Shown here: piece by piece, positions 24,526 through 32,864 of the stretch | Position numbering within the stretch: position 1 is the stretch's first letter | How the letters are laid out: the number at the start of each line of letters is the position of its first letter | From: DATLGB01 sp963740765 | Lineage (GTDB): Bacteria > Actinomycetota > Thermoleophilia > Solirubrobacterales > Solirubrobacteraceae | DNA length: 64,000 nucleotides | Direction of reading: 5' to 3' | Assembly: GCA_963740765.1 (NCBI GenBank) | Contig: CAVUFN010000016.1 | Span: 806,001 to 870,000, forward strand | Notes under the pieces: generated by a model | The model's database searches: none | What the model saw: the letters and a program-made list of their open reading frames with translations, nothing else | What the model was told of the DNA's origin: nothing | Translations under genes and position numbers: made by a program

Positions 24526-26454
24526 CTAGCGGACGGCCTTCGCGCCGCGGTAGGCGTTGCCGCGGACGGCCGCCTTGCGACGGGCGACGCGCTCCGTGGG
24601 GATCTCGGGAGCCGACAGCTCGCGATCGAAGGCGTAGAGGCCGCTGACGTACGCGGCGCCCTTGCCCAGCTCGGTGAAGCCCTGGCGGCTGACGTTGTTG
24701 ATCGTGTCGCCCGCCTCGTGGTAGTTCGGGTCGAACGCCACGTTCGGGATGCCGCCGAAGATCTCCGACTCCGCCTGCGTCTTCTCGCCCTCGGCGCCCG
24801 AGAACAGACCGCCCGCGGGGATGCCGACCGCGATGAAGCCCCCGTAGTCCGAGCGGCCGTCGAAGGCGGTCGGCGCGGTCGCCAGGCCCTGAGCGGCGAA
24901 GTAGTCATTGAAGTCGTGCTCGATCTGGGCGGAGCCGGCGGGGCCTTCGGCGTCGAAGGCATCCCCGTCACCGTCGTAGACGTAGCGGATGTAGTTCGGC
25001 GAGCCGAGCATGTCGAAGTTGAGGTTCGCCGCGATCTTCTGGGCGTCCTCGAGCGTCAGCTGCTCGACGTAGTGGTTGGAGCCGACCAGGCCGGCCTCCT
25101 CGGCGCCCCACCAGGCGAACCGCATCTTGTTCTTGGGCTCGGTGCCGAGCTTGGCCATCTGCAGCGCCAGCTCGAGGTTGAACGCCGAGCCGGTGCCGTT
25201 GTCGTTGATGCCGGGGCCTGCGGGGACGGAGTCCAGGTGCGAGCCGACGAGCACCGTGCGGTCGGGGTTGCCGCCCGGCGTCTCGGCGATCAGGTTCGAC
25301 GTCGTGGTGGGCGTCAGCGTCGTGTCGGTGACGACGTGGGCGGTCTTCGTGCCGCTGCCGGTGCCGAGTGCCTCGCCGTCGGCGTACGAGATGCCGACCA
25401 CGGGGATGCCGGGATCCTCGCCGAGCGTGATGGCGGGGAGACCGTTGCGATCCGGCGCGTCGCTGTCGCCGGCGTTGAAGAGGATCATGCCGATCGCGCC
25501 GGCTTCCCTGGCGTTGACCGCCTTGTCGACGACGTTGCACGTGCCGCGCTGGATCAGCGCGATCTTGCCCGTGAAGTCGTTGCCGTCGAAGTCCGCGGCC
25601 TCGCAACCGTCGTCGCCGGCCTCCCGGGGCGGCGTGAAGTTCGGCGTGGCGGTCTGGATCTCGCCCTCGACGTCACCGGAGGGCGAGTAGTCGAGCGTCT
25701 GGCTCTCGATCGTCACGTCCGGGTCGACGTCCGTCCGCTCCACGAGGGAGGGCTGGTTCTCCACGTAGGCGACGAAGTCGAACGTCTGCACGGCCGGCGT
25801 GTAGCCGGCCGCCTCGAGCGTCGACTTCACGTAGGCCAGGGAGGCCTCGTAGCCGGAGCTGCCGGCGGCGCGATTGCCGCCGTTGGCGTCGGCGATGTCC
25901 TGCAGCGCCCTCAGGTGGGTGAACATGCCGTCGACCGTGACGGCGTCGCGCACCTGCTCGGCAAGCGGGGCCGGCGTCGCGGTCGGGCTGGTCGTGGGCG
26001 AGGCGGTCGGGGACGCAGTCGGCGTGGGCGTCGGGGTCGCGTTGGTCACGACGAGCGGCCGGCTGCGCTTGCAGCGGGACCTGGAGGCGCCGTTGAGGCG
26101 GATGCAGGTGCGCAGGCGGTAGCCGCCCGCGATCGCGTTGCCGGGGACGGTCAGCGAGATGCGCACCCTGGTCTTCGCGCCGCGGCGGACGCGGACGTTG
26201 TTGACGAGGCCGACCTGGTAGGGCCTGGGGCCGCGGATCAGCGTCATGCGCAACTTGCCGCGGCCGGTCCGACGACCGCGGTTGACCAGCGTGGCGGTGA
26301 CGCGGAAGCTGTCGCCCGCGGCGACCGTCTTGGGCGGCGCGGTGACCTTCGCGACCCGCAGCTTGGCTCGCTTCGGCGCGGCCTGCGCGGTCGGGATGGC
26401 ACCAGCGGGAACGGCAAGGATCGCCAGCGCGGCGATCGACGTCTTCAAACGCAA
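24526..26454 (-). CDS. Secreted M28 aminopeptidase with CARDB-like and PA domains
   Basis: A 642-residue exported zinc aminopeptidase. Order: signal peptide (1-25, cleavage near TAQA); a CARDB-like beta domain (about 32-135); a Pro/Thr/Ser linker (about 140-165); a PA insert (about 285-385, 'GKIALIQRGTC'); and the M28 catalytic core. Zinc ligands appear in 'GSHLDSVPAGPG' (His), 'INDNGTGSA' (bridging Asp), 'WGAEEAGLVG' (Glu), 'NFDMLGSPNY' (Asp) and 'YHEAGDTINN' (His). TTG 26454 is chosen because GAGGAG lies 7 bases upstream and the signal peptide begins there; an in-frame start further up would add a basic non-signal extension. Probably a scavenging peptidase. Confidence 0.92.
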   Translation of the reverse strand: MRLKTSIAALAILAVPAGAIPTAQAAPKRAKLRVAKVTAPPKTVAAGDSFRVTATLVNRGRRTGRGKLRMTLIRGPRPYQVGLVNNVRVRRGAKTRVRISLTVPGNAIAGGYRLRTCIRLNGASRSRCKRSRPLVVTNATPTPTPTASPTASPTTSPTATPAPLAEQVRDAVTVDGMFTHLRALQDIADANGGNRAAGSSGYEASLAYVKSTLEAAGYTPAVQTFDFVAYVENQPSLVERTDVDPDVTIESQTLDYSPSGDVEGEIQTATPNFTPPREAGDDGCEAADFDGNDFTGKIALIQRGTCNVVDKAVNAREAGAIGMILFNAGDSDAPDRNGLPAITLGEDPGIPVVGISYADGEALGTGSGTKTAHVVTDTTLTPTTTSNLIAETPGGNPDRTVLVGSHLDSVPAGPGINDNGTGSAFNLELALQMAKLGTEPKNKMRFAWWGAEEAGLVGSNHYVEQLTLEDAQKIAANLNFDMLGSPNYIRYVYDGDGDAFDAEGPAGSAQIEHDFNDYFAAQGLATAPTAFDGRSDYGGFIAVGIPAGGLFSGAEGEKTQAESEIFGGIPNVAFDPNYHEAGDTINNVSRQGFTELGKGAAYVSGLYAFDRELSAPEIPTERVARRKAAVRGNAYRGAKAVR

Positions 26455-26461
26455 GGGTTCT

Positions 26462-26467
26462 CTCCTC
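26462..26467 (-). promoter_or_regulatory. Ribosome binding site that decides the M28 peptidase start
   Basis: On the minus strand GAGGAG stands 7 bases before TTG 26454. It supports the TTG start over the upstream in-frame codons. Confidence 0.65.
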
Positions 26468-26553
26468 GGATGGGTCGCGCGACGTGCGCGCGGGGTTGCC
26501 CGGCTCATTCCCCGACCTCGCGGCGCCAAACTCGGATGTCCGTCCCCCGCCCC

Positions 26554-28626
26554 TCAGCAGGCGCGCACGTAGCGGCAGGCGACCACGCTCGGCTGCTCCA
26601 CGGGCGCGCCGGCCTGGAGCGACCACGCGAGACGGACGAACTGCGCGTGCGTCCACGCCAGCGGCGTCGCGCTGAACGTCCCTTCGCCGATCGGGTGGTC
26701 GAGGGGCGGCTGCCCGTCCCACACCTGCTCGGGCAGCATGCCGCCGTCGTTGGCGGCGCCCGCCATCGCCCGCAGGCGCGCGCTGGCGTCCTGGCCGGCG
26801 AGCAGCTCGTACTCGCCGCGCTCCCCCGCGAACAGCGGCCACGCGCGGCCGATCGTCTTGTAGGAGTTGTCCTTCGTGAGCCGCCACGGGCCGCCCGTGC
26901 GCGTCTCGCCGTAGCCGTCGAAGCTGAAGCGGTGCCAGAACGTCCCGTGCGGGGTCGGCACGCCGAGCCGCTCGTCGACGACCTTCAGGCTCGTCCGGAC
27001 CACCGGGTCGTCCCACGGCTTGACGCCGAGGCGCACGAGCTCGAGGAAGCTCGGGTCGACGACGCGGCGCTGGTCGACCGCCTTCGGCCCGCCGTCGCCG
27101 ATCGCGTAGCGCTTGCGCGAGTCCGGCAGCGCGTTCTTGGTGACGCGCAGGTAGTACTGGCCGTCGGCGTACGGGCCGGTCCTGGTGGCGGTCCACGCCT
27201 CGACGGTGCGCTGGAAGCGGTCGGCGGTCGCCTCCCAGCGCTCGGCAGAGGCGGTGTCGCCGTTGCGGCGCGCGATGTCGGCGGCGCACACGAGGCCGGC
27301 GATCTCGGCCGCGATCGTGGCCGGCGACCAGCCCTCCTGGTTCTCCCAGCGCTCCTGCTGGGACTCCGGGCCCTTCTTGACGATGAAGTTCGCCGCACGC
27401 TCGAGCTTCGCGTACGTCGCGGCGTCGGTGCGGCCCAGCTGCCAGGCGAGCACGAGCGGGAAGGCGACCTCGTCGAGCTGCAGGTTCGTCCAGTGCGGCG
27501 TGCCGTCGACCTCGGAGTTCTGCGGGAACGAGCCGTTGCGCTTCTGCTGGACGTCGAGCAGGTAGGTGAGCGCGCGCTCGGCGCCGGCTCGGTCGCCGGC
27601 GGCGATCTGCGCGGTCGCCACCTGGTAGAGGTCGCGCGACCACACGAGGTGGTACGGCGCGGACGGGTCGTCGATCGTCAGCCGGCCCCACGCCCACGGC
27701 ATGCTGGGGGACGCGACGCCGGCGCCCGGATGCGCCTTGTCCTCGCTGGCGTGCATGACCATCAGGCTGCGGTCGTAGAGGCCGACGAGGTCGAGCGGGA
27801 CGCTGGCCGGGGCGGCGGGCAGGCCGTCCAGGTAGGCGTGCCAGGTGGCGTCGAAGCGCTGGGCGACCGCGTCGAAGTCCAGCGCCTTCGTCGCCGCGGC
27901 GAACGCCCGCGCGCCGGTGCGGCCGAAGCCGAGCGCGATCGTGTCGGTGGCCGTGAGGCGCTTGGCCATGACCACGTTCCCCGGGCGCTTCGCCTCCAGC
28001 GGCGTCAGGCGCCGGGTGCGGCGCAGCCGCCGGAGCGGGTCGCTGCGGGTGCCCTTGTAGCCGGCGGTTGCGGTCAGCTGGCTCGCGGTCGCGAGCGACA
28101 GCGCGGCGTGCCGGTCGCGAACGGCGAAGCCGTCGCCACGGTCGTCGTCCGGCGTGTTGGAGAGCGCGGGATCGAGGATGGCGTGGAGCCTCGCGCTCGG
28201 GTTGCGCGCGTCCAGCGCGACGCTGATCACGACGGCGTTGCGCCGTGGGTCGGTCACGACCTCCTTGGTCAGCGTCCAGCGCTTGGCGGTGCTGACCTGC
28301 CGGTAGCCCATCGAGCGGCCACTGAGCGGTTCGACGCGGCCGGGGACCTGCGCGTCGGTCTGCACGCGCTTGCCGTCGGTGACCGCGAAGCGCAGGTCGC
28401 GCACCGCGGGCGTGCCGAGGTCGGGCCAGTACGTCTCGGTCAGCGTCCGCTGGCGCAGCGTCTGCCACACCCGGCTCGTGCCGGTCGCCGACGTCACGAC
28501 GCCGTGCTTGTCGGCGGGCGTCCAGATGCCCTCGTGGCCGGGGGCTCCCGGTGCTTGCCGAGCGGCCGCCGGAGCAGCGGCGAGAACGCAGGCGCTGGCG
28601 ACCAGCGCGAACCCGAGGCGCTTCAT
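26554..28626 (-). CDS. Secreted GH15 glucan glucohydrolase (glucodextranase/glucoamylase type)
   Basis: A 690-residue exported glycoside hydrolase of family 15. The signal peptide spans 1-22 (MKRLGFALVASACVLAAAP). An N-terminal beta-sandwich (about 30-270) is followed by an (alpha/alpha)6 barrel (about 280-670). The likely general acid lies in 'ERWENQEGWSPATIAAEI' (near residue 428) and the general base Glu in 'GMLPEQVWDG' (near 630), both canonical. Substrate-site signatures 'HLVWSRDLYQVATAQIAAGD' and 'GSFPQNSEVDG' are also present. It removes glucose from alpha-glucans or dextran ends. It ends with two Cys (VACRYVRAC) that may form a disulphide. Confidence 0.92.
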   Translation of the reverse strand: MKRLGFALVASACVLAAAPAAARQAPGAPGHEGIWTPADKHGVVTSATGTSRVWQTLRQRTLTETYWPDLGTPAVRDLRFAVTDGKRVQTDAQVPGRVEPLSGRSMGYRQVSTAKRWTLTKEVVTDPRRNAVVISVALDARNPSARLHAILDPALSNTPDDDRGDGFAVRDRHAALSLATASQLTATAGYKGTRSDPLRRLRRTRRLTPLEAKRPGNVVMAKRLTATDTIALGFGRTGARAFAAATKALDFDAVAQRFDATWHAYLDGLPAAPASVPLDLVGLYDRSLMVMHASEDKAHPGAGVASPSMPWAWGRLTIDDPSAPYHLVWSRDLYQVATAQIAAGDRAGAERALTYLLDVQQKRNGSFPQNSEVDGTPHWTNLQLDEVAFPLVLAWQLGRTDAATYAKLERAANFIVKKGPESQQERWENQEGWSPATIAAEIAGLVCAADIARRNGDTASAERWEATADRFQRTVEAWTATRTGPYADGQYYLRVTKNALPDSRKRYAIGDGGPKAVDQRRVVDPSFLELVRLGVKPWDDPVVRTSLKVVDERLGVPTPHGTFWHRFSFDGYGETRTGGPWRLTKDNSYKTIGRAWPLFAGERGEYELLAGQDASARLRAMAGAANDGGMLPEQVWDGQPPLDHPIGEGTFSATPLAWTHAQFVRLAWSLQAGAPVEQPSVVACRYVRAC

Positions 28627-28658
28627 GCCGGCGGCCTACCCGATGTATTGTCGTCCTC

Positions 28659-28868
28659 ATGCCCACGCAGATCGTCTTCGGTGGTGGCGAGTCGATCCTC
28701 GTCACCGACGAGCTGCCCGACGTGGTCAGCGCGCTGGAAGGGCACGCGCCCGACACGCCCGCGCTGCCGTGCTTCACGCGCAAGGCCGGCTACGGCGACC
28801 CGGACACGATCGACGGCCAGCCGGTGCACGTCCGGCCGGCGGCGATCCTCTACGTCACCGCGACCTAG
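28659..28868 (+). CDS. 69-residue small protein of unknown function
   Basis: A short acidic protein starting 'MPTQIVFGGGESILVTDELP' and ending 'VRPAAILYVTAT'. It looks like a compact alpha/beta domain: strand (QIVFGGG, ILVT), a helix (LPDVVSALEG), a loop with one Cys (PCFTRKAGYGDPDTI), and two strands (QPVHVRPAAILYVTA). The codon-position pattern and the ending strand make it credible as a real gene. I do not recognise the family. It is divergent from the GH15 gene (32 bases) and its stop overlaps the lipoprotein peptidase stop by 4 bases. Confidence 0.65.
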   Translation: MPTQIVFGGGESILVTDELPDVVSALEGHAPDTPALPCFTRKAGYGDPDTIDGQPVHVRPAAILYVTAT

Positions 28869-29467
28869 AGGAAGGCCCGGCAGGTCGACGGGTCGCCCGA
28901 CTCGTACCCGGACAGCCACGCGCCGGCACGCTCCTTCGGCGTGCCGTGGTGCTGTGGGTTGGTGAGGTCGAAGTCGCCGACCGCGAGCGCGGTCCTGACC
29001 GCCTCGGAGACGTCGGTGTCGTCGAGACGGCCCTCCCGGTAGACCGCGTAGCCCCACGCGCCGGCCATGCAGTCGGCCTGCAGCTCGAACGGCGCGACCG
29101 TCGTCAGCCGCGCGCCCTCCGAGAACCAGCCGAGTTCCTGCTGCACGTTGTGCGCGTACTCGTGTGCAAGCGCGTAGGCGACCCCGAAGTCCCCGATGCT
29201 CTCGTAGACCCCCCGGCCGAGCCGCTCGCCGAAGTAGATCGTGTCGTCGGCCGGGCAGTAGAAGGCGGCCATGTCGTCGGCCGGCTCGCCGCAGGCGGTG
29301 TCCACCGTCGGCGAGCGCCGCGTCGACGCGCTTTCCACCTTCGCGCGCAGGCGTTTGAACCTCGTCTCGACGGACGCGACCTGCTGCTTGGCCTCGCGCT
29401 TGGCGTCGTCGACGGCGCCGCATCCGGTCACGCCCAGGCAGAGGAGCACGATGACGACCCGGCGCAC
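28865..29467 (-). CDS. Lipoprotein neutral zinc metallopeptidase
   Basis: A 200-residue protein of the Zn_peptidase (PF04228-type) family. Signal: MRRVVIVLLCLGVTGCG, with lipobox V-T-G-Cys16, so it is a predicted lipid-anchored exported protein. Catalytic motif HExxH is 'ALAHEYAHNVQQELG' (His102, Glu103, His106), with a further ligand in 'FELQADCMAGAWGYAV' (E/D). A later 'GTPKERAGAWLSGYESGD' segment is also typical of the family. A disulphide between Cys59 and Cys71 is possible. Start is GTG 29467. Divergent promoter space is minimal: only 9 bases separate it from the next gene's stop. Confidence 0.9.
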   Translation of the reverse strand: MRRVVIVLLCLGVTGCGAVDDAKREAKQQVASVETRFKRLRAKVESASTRRSPTVDTACGEPADDMAAFYCPADDTIYFGERLGRGVYESIGDFGVAYALAHEYAHNVQQELGWFSEGARLTTVAPFELQADCMAGAWGYAVYREGRLDDTDVSEAVRTALAVGDFDLTNPQHHGTPKERAGAWLSGYESGDPSTCRAFL

Positions 29468-29476
29468 CGGGTCAAC

Positions 29477-30010
29477 CTACTTCGAGAAGGCGTACCGGAA
29501 CCTCGTGCCGTCGCAGTAGCGCGCCAGCTTGACGGCGGTCGCCAGCGTCGCGACGACGCCCTCCGGCGAGCGCACGTATCCCACGTCCGCGACCCACCCC
29601 CGCGGCTTCCGGCCCTGCCTGAGCCCCTTCCCCCTCCCGCGCCCGATCGCCGGCGGGTACTCGTCGCGGTCGTAGCCGGCCTTCGACTTGACCTTCGCCA
29701 GCACCTTCCTCGTGCGCGCCGCCGCGCCCTTGCGATTGAGCACCAGCACCTTCGGCCACCCGCGCCCGGTCGCGACCCGGTAGTGCTTGCGCACGTTCGG
29801 GAACAGCGTCTTCGAGAACCTGATCCGCCGGATGGCCTTCGTCGTCCTGCACGGCGTCGCGGCCGGGCTCGGGGACGGCGACGGCGTCACCGTCGGCAGC
29901 GCGTACCCCGGGGTCGGGGATGGTGTCGCCGGGGGCACTCCGTACTCCTGCCCGGAGGCCGGCACGGCCGCGAGCACCACCAGCGCGGTCAGCATCACCA
30001 GACGCCGCAT
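29477..30010 (-). CDS. Secreted NucA/NucB-like nuclease domain protein, possibly inactive
   Basis: A 177-residue exported protein: signal peptide (1-20), a Pro/Ser/Thr linker (25-52), then a domain resembling secreted DNases NucA/NucB. The family core 'GYDRDEYPPA' (112-121) and the C-terminal 'YCDGTRFRYAFSK' (like DGTRVLF in NucB) are present. The intermediate region, usually EGGxGADVRYV...DNRGAG, reads 'GRKPRGWVADVGYVRSPEG', lacking the DNRGAG Asn and possibly the second acidic residue. It may therefore be a non-catalytic or altered nuclease. Divergent from the tRNA-Sec gene (26 bases). Assignment is from motif memory only. Confidence 0.7.
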   Translation of the reverse strand: MRRLVMLTALVVLAAVPASGQEYGVPPATPSPTPGYALPTVTPSPSPSPAATPCRTTKAIRRIRFSKTLFPNVRKHYRVATGRGWPKVLVLNRKGAAARTRKVLAKVKSKAGYDRDEYPPAIGRGRGKGLRQGRKPRGWVADVGYVRSPEGVVATLATAVKLARYCDGTRFRYAFSK

Positions 30011-30036
30011 CCTTGGAGCCTAGATTCTCCCGGCCT

Positions 30037-30128
30037 GGAGCGGCTGGGGCCGGTGCCCCGCCCGGTCTTCAAAACCGGCGAGCCGCGGCGACCCCGCGGT
30101 GGGATGGTTCGACTCCATCGCCGCTCCG
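30037..30128 (+). tRNA. selC: tRNA-Sec (UCA anticodon)
   Basis: A complete selenocysteine tRNA cloverleaf. The 8-base acceptor GGAGCGGC (30037-30044) pairs with GCCGCTCC (30120-30127), with G30128 as discriminator, giving 92 bases before CCA, which is not encoded. The D stem is GGGGC/GCCCC with a CGGT loop (30046-30059). The anticodon stem CCGGT/ACCGG surrounds loop CTTCAAA with anticodon TCA at 30069-30071. The long variable arm pairs CCGCGG (30083-30088) with CCGCGG (30094-30099). T arm: GATGG-TTCGACT-CCATC. The 8 bp acceptor, 5 bp T stem and long extra arm are the bacterial tRNA-Sec shape. It would decode in-frame UGA with SelB and SelA, not in this window. Confidence 0.95.
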
Positions 30129-30141
30129 TGGGTCCTGCCGT

Positions 30142-31737
30142 TCAGCTCAGCGGCTGGAGCCGGGTGCGCACGACCCGGGCGAGCTTGCGGCGCAGGCGCT
30201 TGTACTGGCGATCGTGTGCGGGGGTGCGCTTGTGCGAGTGGTGGGCGAGGTTGATGCGCTCCCGCGGGTCGGTCTTGAGGTCGTACATCTCCCACTGGGA
30301 GCGCACTTTGTGGTCGGCGTCGTAGTAGCGGGCGATCTTGTAGCGCCGCTCGCGGATGCTGACGATGTGGTTGGGCGCCTTCGGGTACGGCCCGCGAGCC
30401 TGACCGGACTGCCAGTCGTCGTAGGTGAACACGGTGTAGTCCTGGCCCGGCTTGGGGGCGCGGCTGAGGATCTGGTCGGAGTAGTCGACGCCGGCCCAGT
30501 CGGCCCGGGCCTCGGCGGGGGCGCCGACCAGGCTGGCGAGCGTGGGCAGGAAGTCGACGTGGGACACCAGGGAATGGTTGGTCACCGGCCCGCTGAACAG
30601 GCGGGGGTTGGAGTACACGAGCGGGACGCGCGTCGACTCCTCGTAGACGTTGAAGTTCTTCTGGCGCAGGCCGCCGTGCGCGGTGCCCATCTCGCCGTGG
30701 TCGGCCGTCGCGATCACGAGCGTGTTCTCGAGCAGCCCGGCGGCTTTGAGCGTGTCCAGGAGCTTGACCAGATAGGCATCCGAGGCCTTCATGAGGTTGC
30801 CGTAGAAGTTCAGGTAGTTGCGCTTCATCGCCGGCGTCGGGATCGGCCCCGAGGCGTTGAAGAGCCGGAGGAACTCCTTCTGCACGGACGGCTTGGTCGA
30901 CAGGTCCTCCCGGACGGTGGCCGGCAGCCTGATCTCGCCGTCCAGCCACGAGTCGTCGTAGCCCGTATCGGTGTAGGTCTTGGGGTACGCCAGCACGTCG
31001 TGCGGGTTGACGAGCGAGACCACCATGAAGAACGGCTGCTGCTGGGCGGCCGCGGAGCCGAGGTACTGGACCGCGCCCTCCGTGCCGGCTTCGGCGGCGC
31101 CCTGCGCGTTCATGAAGCGGTCGTCGTTGTCCGCGTCGCCGCCCCCCTGCTCCGACGCGTCCTGGTTGGCGCCGGCATCCGGCGGATCCCAGCGGGTGAA
31201 GCCGTACTGGTTGACGTCGGACGGGACCCAGGTCGCGCCGTCGGCAGGCTTGTTGCAGTGGAACTTGCCCTTGTAGACCGGGGTGTACCCGGCGGCCGCG
31301 GTGACCGTGGCGAGGTTCTTGAACGAGGTCGCCAACTCGACCTGCGGGTACTTCGGGGAGGGCATATCCGTCTCGAGCGTGTACTTGACGCCGTGCTGAG
31401 CCGGGAAGTAGCCGCTCATCAGCGTCGACCGTGCCGGCGAGCACATGCACGCGTTGGTGAACGCGTGGTCGAAGCTCATCCCGTGCCGCTGGAGGCGGGC
31501 CAGGCCGGGCAGGTTGCGCTGCGTCCATCCGCGCGGGAAGTGCTGGACCGCGCGCTGCTGGTCGGTGAGGAACACCAGCACGTTCATCCCCTCCAGACCG
31601 GCCGCTCGCGGCGCCCGGCGTGGCTGCGGCCGCGTCACGGCGTCCGCCCGGCCGGCGAACACGAGCCCGGGCGCCCCCAGCGCCGCGGCCTTCAGCAGAT
31701 CGCCGCGGGTGATGCCCTGCTTCGCCGGAGTGCCCAT
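30142..31737 (-). CDS. Exported sulfatase (formylglycine-dependent)
   Basis: A 531-residue sulfatase of the alkaline phosphatase superfamily. The signal has a twin-arginine-like start but with only one Arg (ITRGDLLKAAALGAPGLVFAG), so Sec or a weak Tat route is possible. The formylglycine motif C-x-P-x-R is 'ACMCSPARSTLMSG' (Cys99 to formylglycine; Arg103). Metal ligands lie in 'LVFLTDQQR' (Asp59), 'TADHGEMG' and the following His. 'LVKLLDTLKAAGLLENTLVIATADHGE' is typical of the family. The enzyme removes sulfate from an organic ester; substrate unknown. Activation needs a formylglycine-generating enzyme, not encoded in this window. It ends 13 bases beyond the tRNA-Sec. Confidence 0.9.
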   Translation of the reverse strand: MGTPAKQGITRGDLLKAAALGAPGLVFAGRADAVTRPQPRRAPRAAGLEGMNVLVFLTDQQRAVQHFPRGWTQRNLPGLARLQRHGMSFDHAFTNACMCSPARSTLMSGYFPAQHGVKYTLETDMPSPKYPQVELATSFKNLATVTAAAGYTPVYKGKFHCNKPADGATWVPSDVNQYGFTRWDPPDAGANQDASEQGGGDADNDDRFMNAQGAAEAGTEGAVQYLGSAAAQQQPFFMVVSLVNPHDVLAYPKTYTDTGYDDSWLDGEIRLPATVREDLSTKPSVQKEFLRLFNASGPIPTPAMKRNYLNFYGNLMKASDAYLVKLLDTLKAAGLLENTLVIATADHGEMGTAHGGLRQKNFNVYEESTRVPLVYSNPRLFSGPVTNHSLVSHVDFLPTLASLVGAPAEARADWAGVDYSDQILSRAPKPGQDYTVFTYDDWQSGQARGPYPKAPNHIVSIRERRYKIARYYDADHKVRSQWEMYDLKTDPRERINLAHHSHKRTPAHDRQYKRLRRKLARVVRTRLQPLS

Positions 31738-31867
31738 GGTGTGCCATCGGCGCCAGGCCTCGGCGCCGGATACCTCAAATGAGGCCGGAGGTGCTGATCT
31801 GAACGGACGACGAGCAGGTCAAGGCGCTGTCCTCTGCGGAGCTGCCCGGCTGCGATGCTGGCCGGAC

Positions 31868-32848
31868 ATGAGCGCGTCACCTGCGTCCGCCCCGCCTCGA
31901 TCGCGCCTGTTCTGGCGCGTGTTCGCGGGCAATGCCGTCGTGCTGACCGCCGCTGCCGTCGGGCTCGCCGCCTCACCGGCCACGGTGAGCTTCCCGATCG
32001 GGCCGGTGCAGGCGCTCGTGCTCGCTCTCGGACTCGCGGCGCTGCTCGCCGTCAACTTCGTCGTGATGCGCCGGGCGTTCGCTCCCTTCGACAAGCTTGT
32101 TGGCTTCGTCAGGAGCGTCGATCCGCAACTGCCGGGAGCACGACTCGAGCTGCCCGACGCAGGCCCTGACGTGCACCGGATCGCGATCGCCCTCAACGAG
32201 ATGCTGGCTCGCCTGGAGTCCGAGCGCGAGCAGAGCGCCCGGCAGCTCGTCGCTGCCCAGGAGGACGAGCGCCGCCGTGTCTCTCGCGAGCTCCACGACG
32301 AGGTGGGCCAGCTGATCACCGCTGCCCTGCTCGGCGTCGACCATGCCGGGCTCCCGTCGCAGGCGCCGACGGAGGACCGGCTGGCCCCCGTCCGCCTGAC
32401 GCTCGAGCAGGCGCTGGACAGCGTGCGCGGCATCGCGCGCCGGCTGCGACCGGGGACGTTGGACGACCTGGGGCTGAGCGACTCGCTGCTGGCGCTGGGA
32501 GCCAGCTTCGGAGGCGACGGCCAATCACCGGTGCAGGCGGTCCTCGAGCCCGGTGCGCTCAATGGTCTCGACGACGAGGCGGAGCTCGCCGTCTACCGGA
32601 TCGCCCAAGAGGCCTGCACCAACGCTGTCCGGCACGCACCGGGGAGCCACGTCGTGATTCGCGTCTCACGCCAGGATCGCCAGCTGACGATGTCCGTCAG
32701 CGACGACGGGCCGGGGATCTCCTCGGCCGAGCGGCGGGGAGTCGGGCTGGCCGGGATGCGAGAGCGCGCGGCGCTGATCGGCGCCGACCTTGCCGTGACG
32801 CGCCGAACCACTGGGGGCACGGAGGTCCGGTTGACGCTGCCGGCGTAG
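31868..32848 (+). CDS. NarL-type sensor histidine kinase
   Basis: A 326-residue kinase. Two membrane helices (about 18-36 and 44-66) enclose a very short outer segment, so it senses through the membrane or internally. A HAMP-like linker (70-125) leads to the HisKA_3 dimer/phosphoacceptor site 'RRVSRELHDEVGQ' (His near 144). The HATPase_c domain has 'QEACTNAVRHAPGSHVV' (N box), 'SVSDDGPGIS' and 'VGLAGMRERAALIGADL' (G boxes). It should phosphorylate a NarL-type regulator, probably one of those encoded at 34054 and 34634. The start is ATG 31868. A second kinase gene begins 16 bases after it. Confidence 0.9.
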   Translation: MSASPASAPPRSRLFWRVFAGNAVVLTAAAVGLAASPATVSFPIGPVQALVLALGLAALLAVNFVVMRRAFAPFDKLVGFVRSVDPQLPGARLELPDAGPDVHRIAIALNEMLARLESEREQSARQLVAAQEDERRRVSRELHDEVGQLITAALLGVDHAGLPSQAPTEDRLAPVRLTLEQALDSVRGIARRLRPGTLDDLGLSDSLLALGASFGGDGQSPVQAVLEPGALNGLDDEAELAVYRIAQEACTNAVRHAPGSHVVIRVSRQDRQLTMSVSDDGPGISSAERRGVGLAGMRERAALIGADLAVTRRTTGGTEVRLTLPA

Positions 32849-32864
32849 CTGGGGGTCACCACCC

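Noticed and set aside
24718..28965. A 1415-codon open frame on the plus strand
   Set aside because: Shadow of the M28 peptidase and GH15 genes; no domain can be recognised in it.
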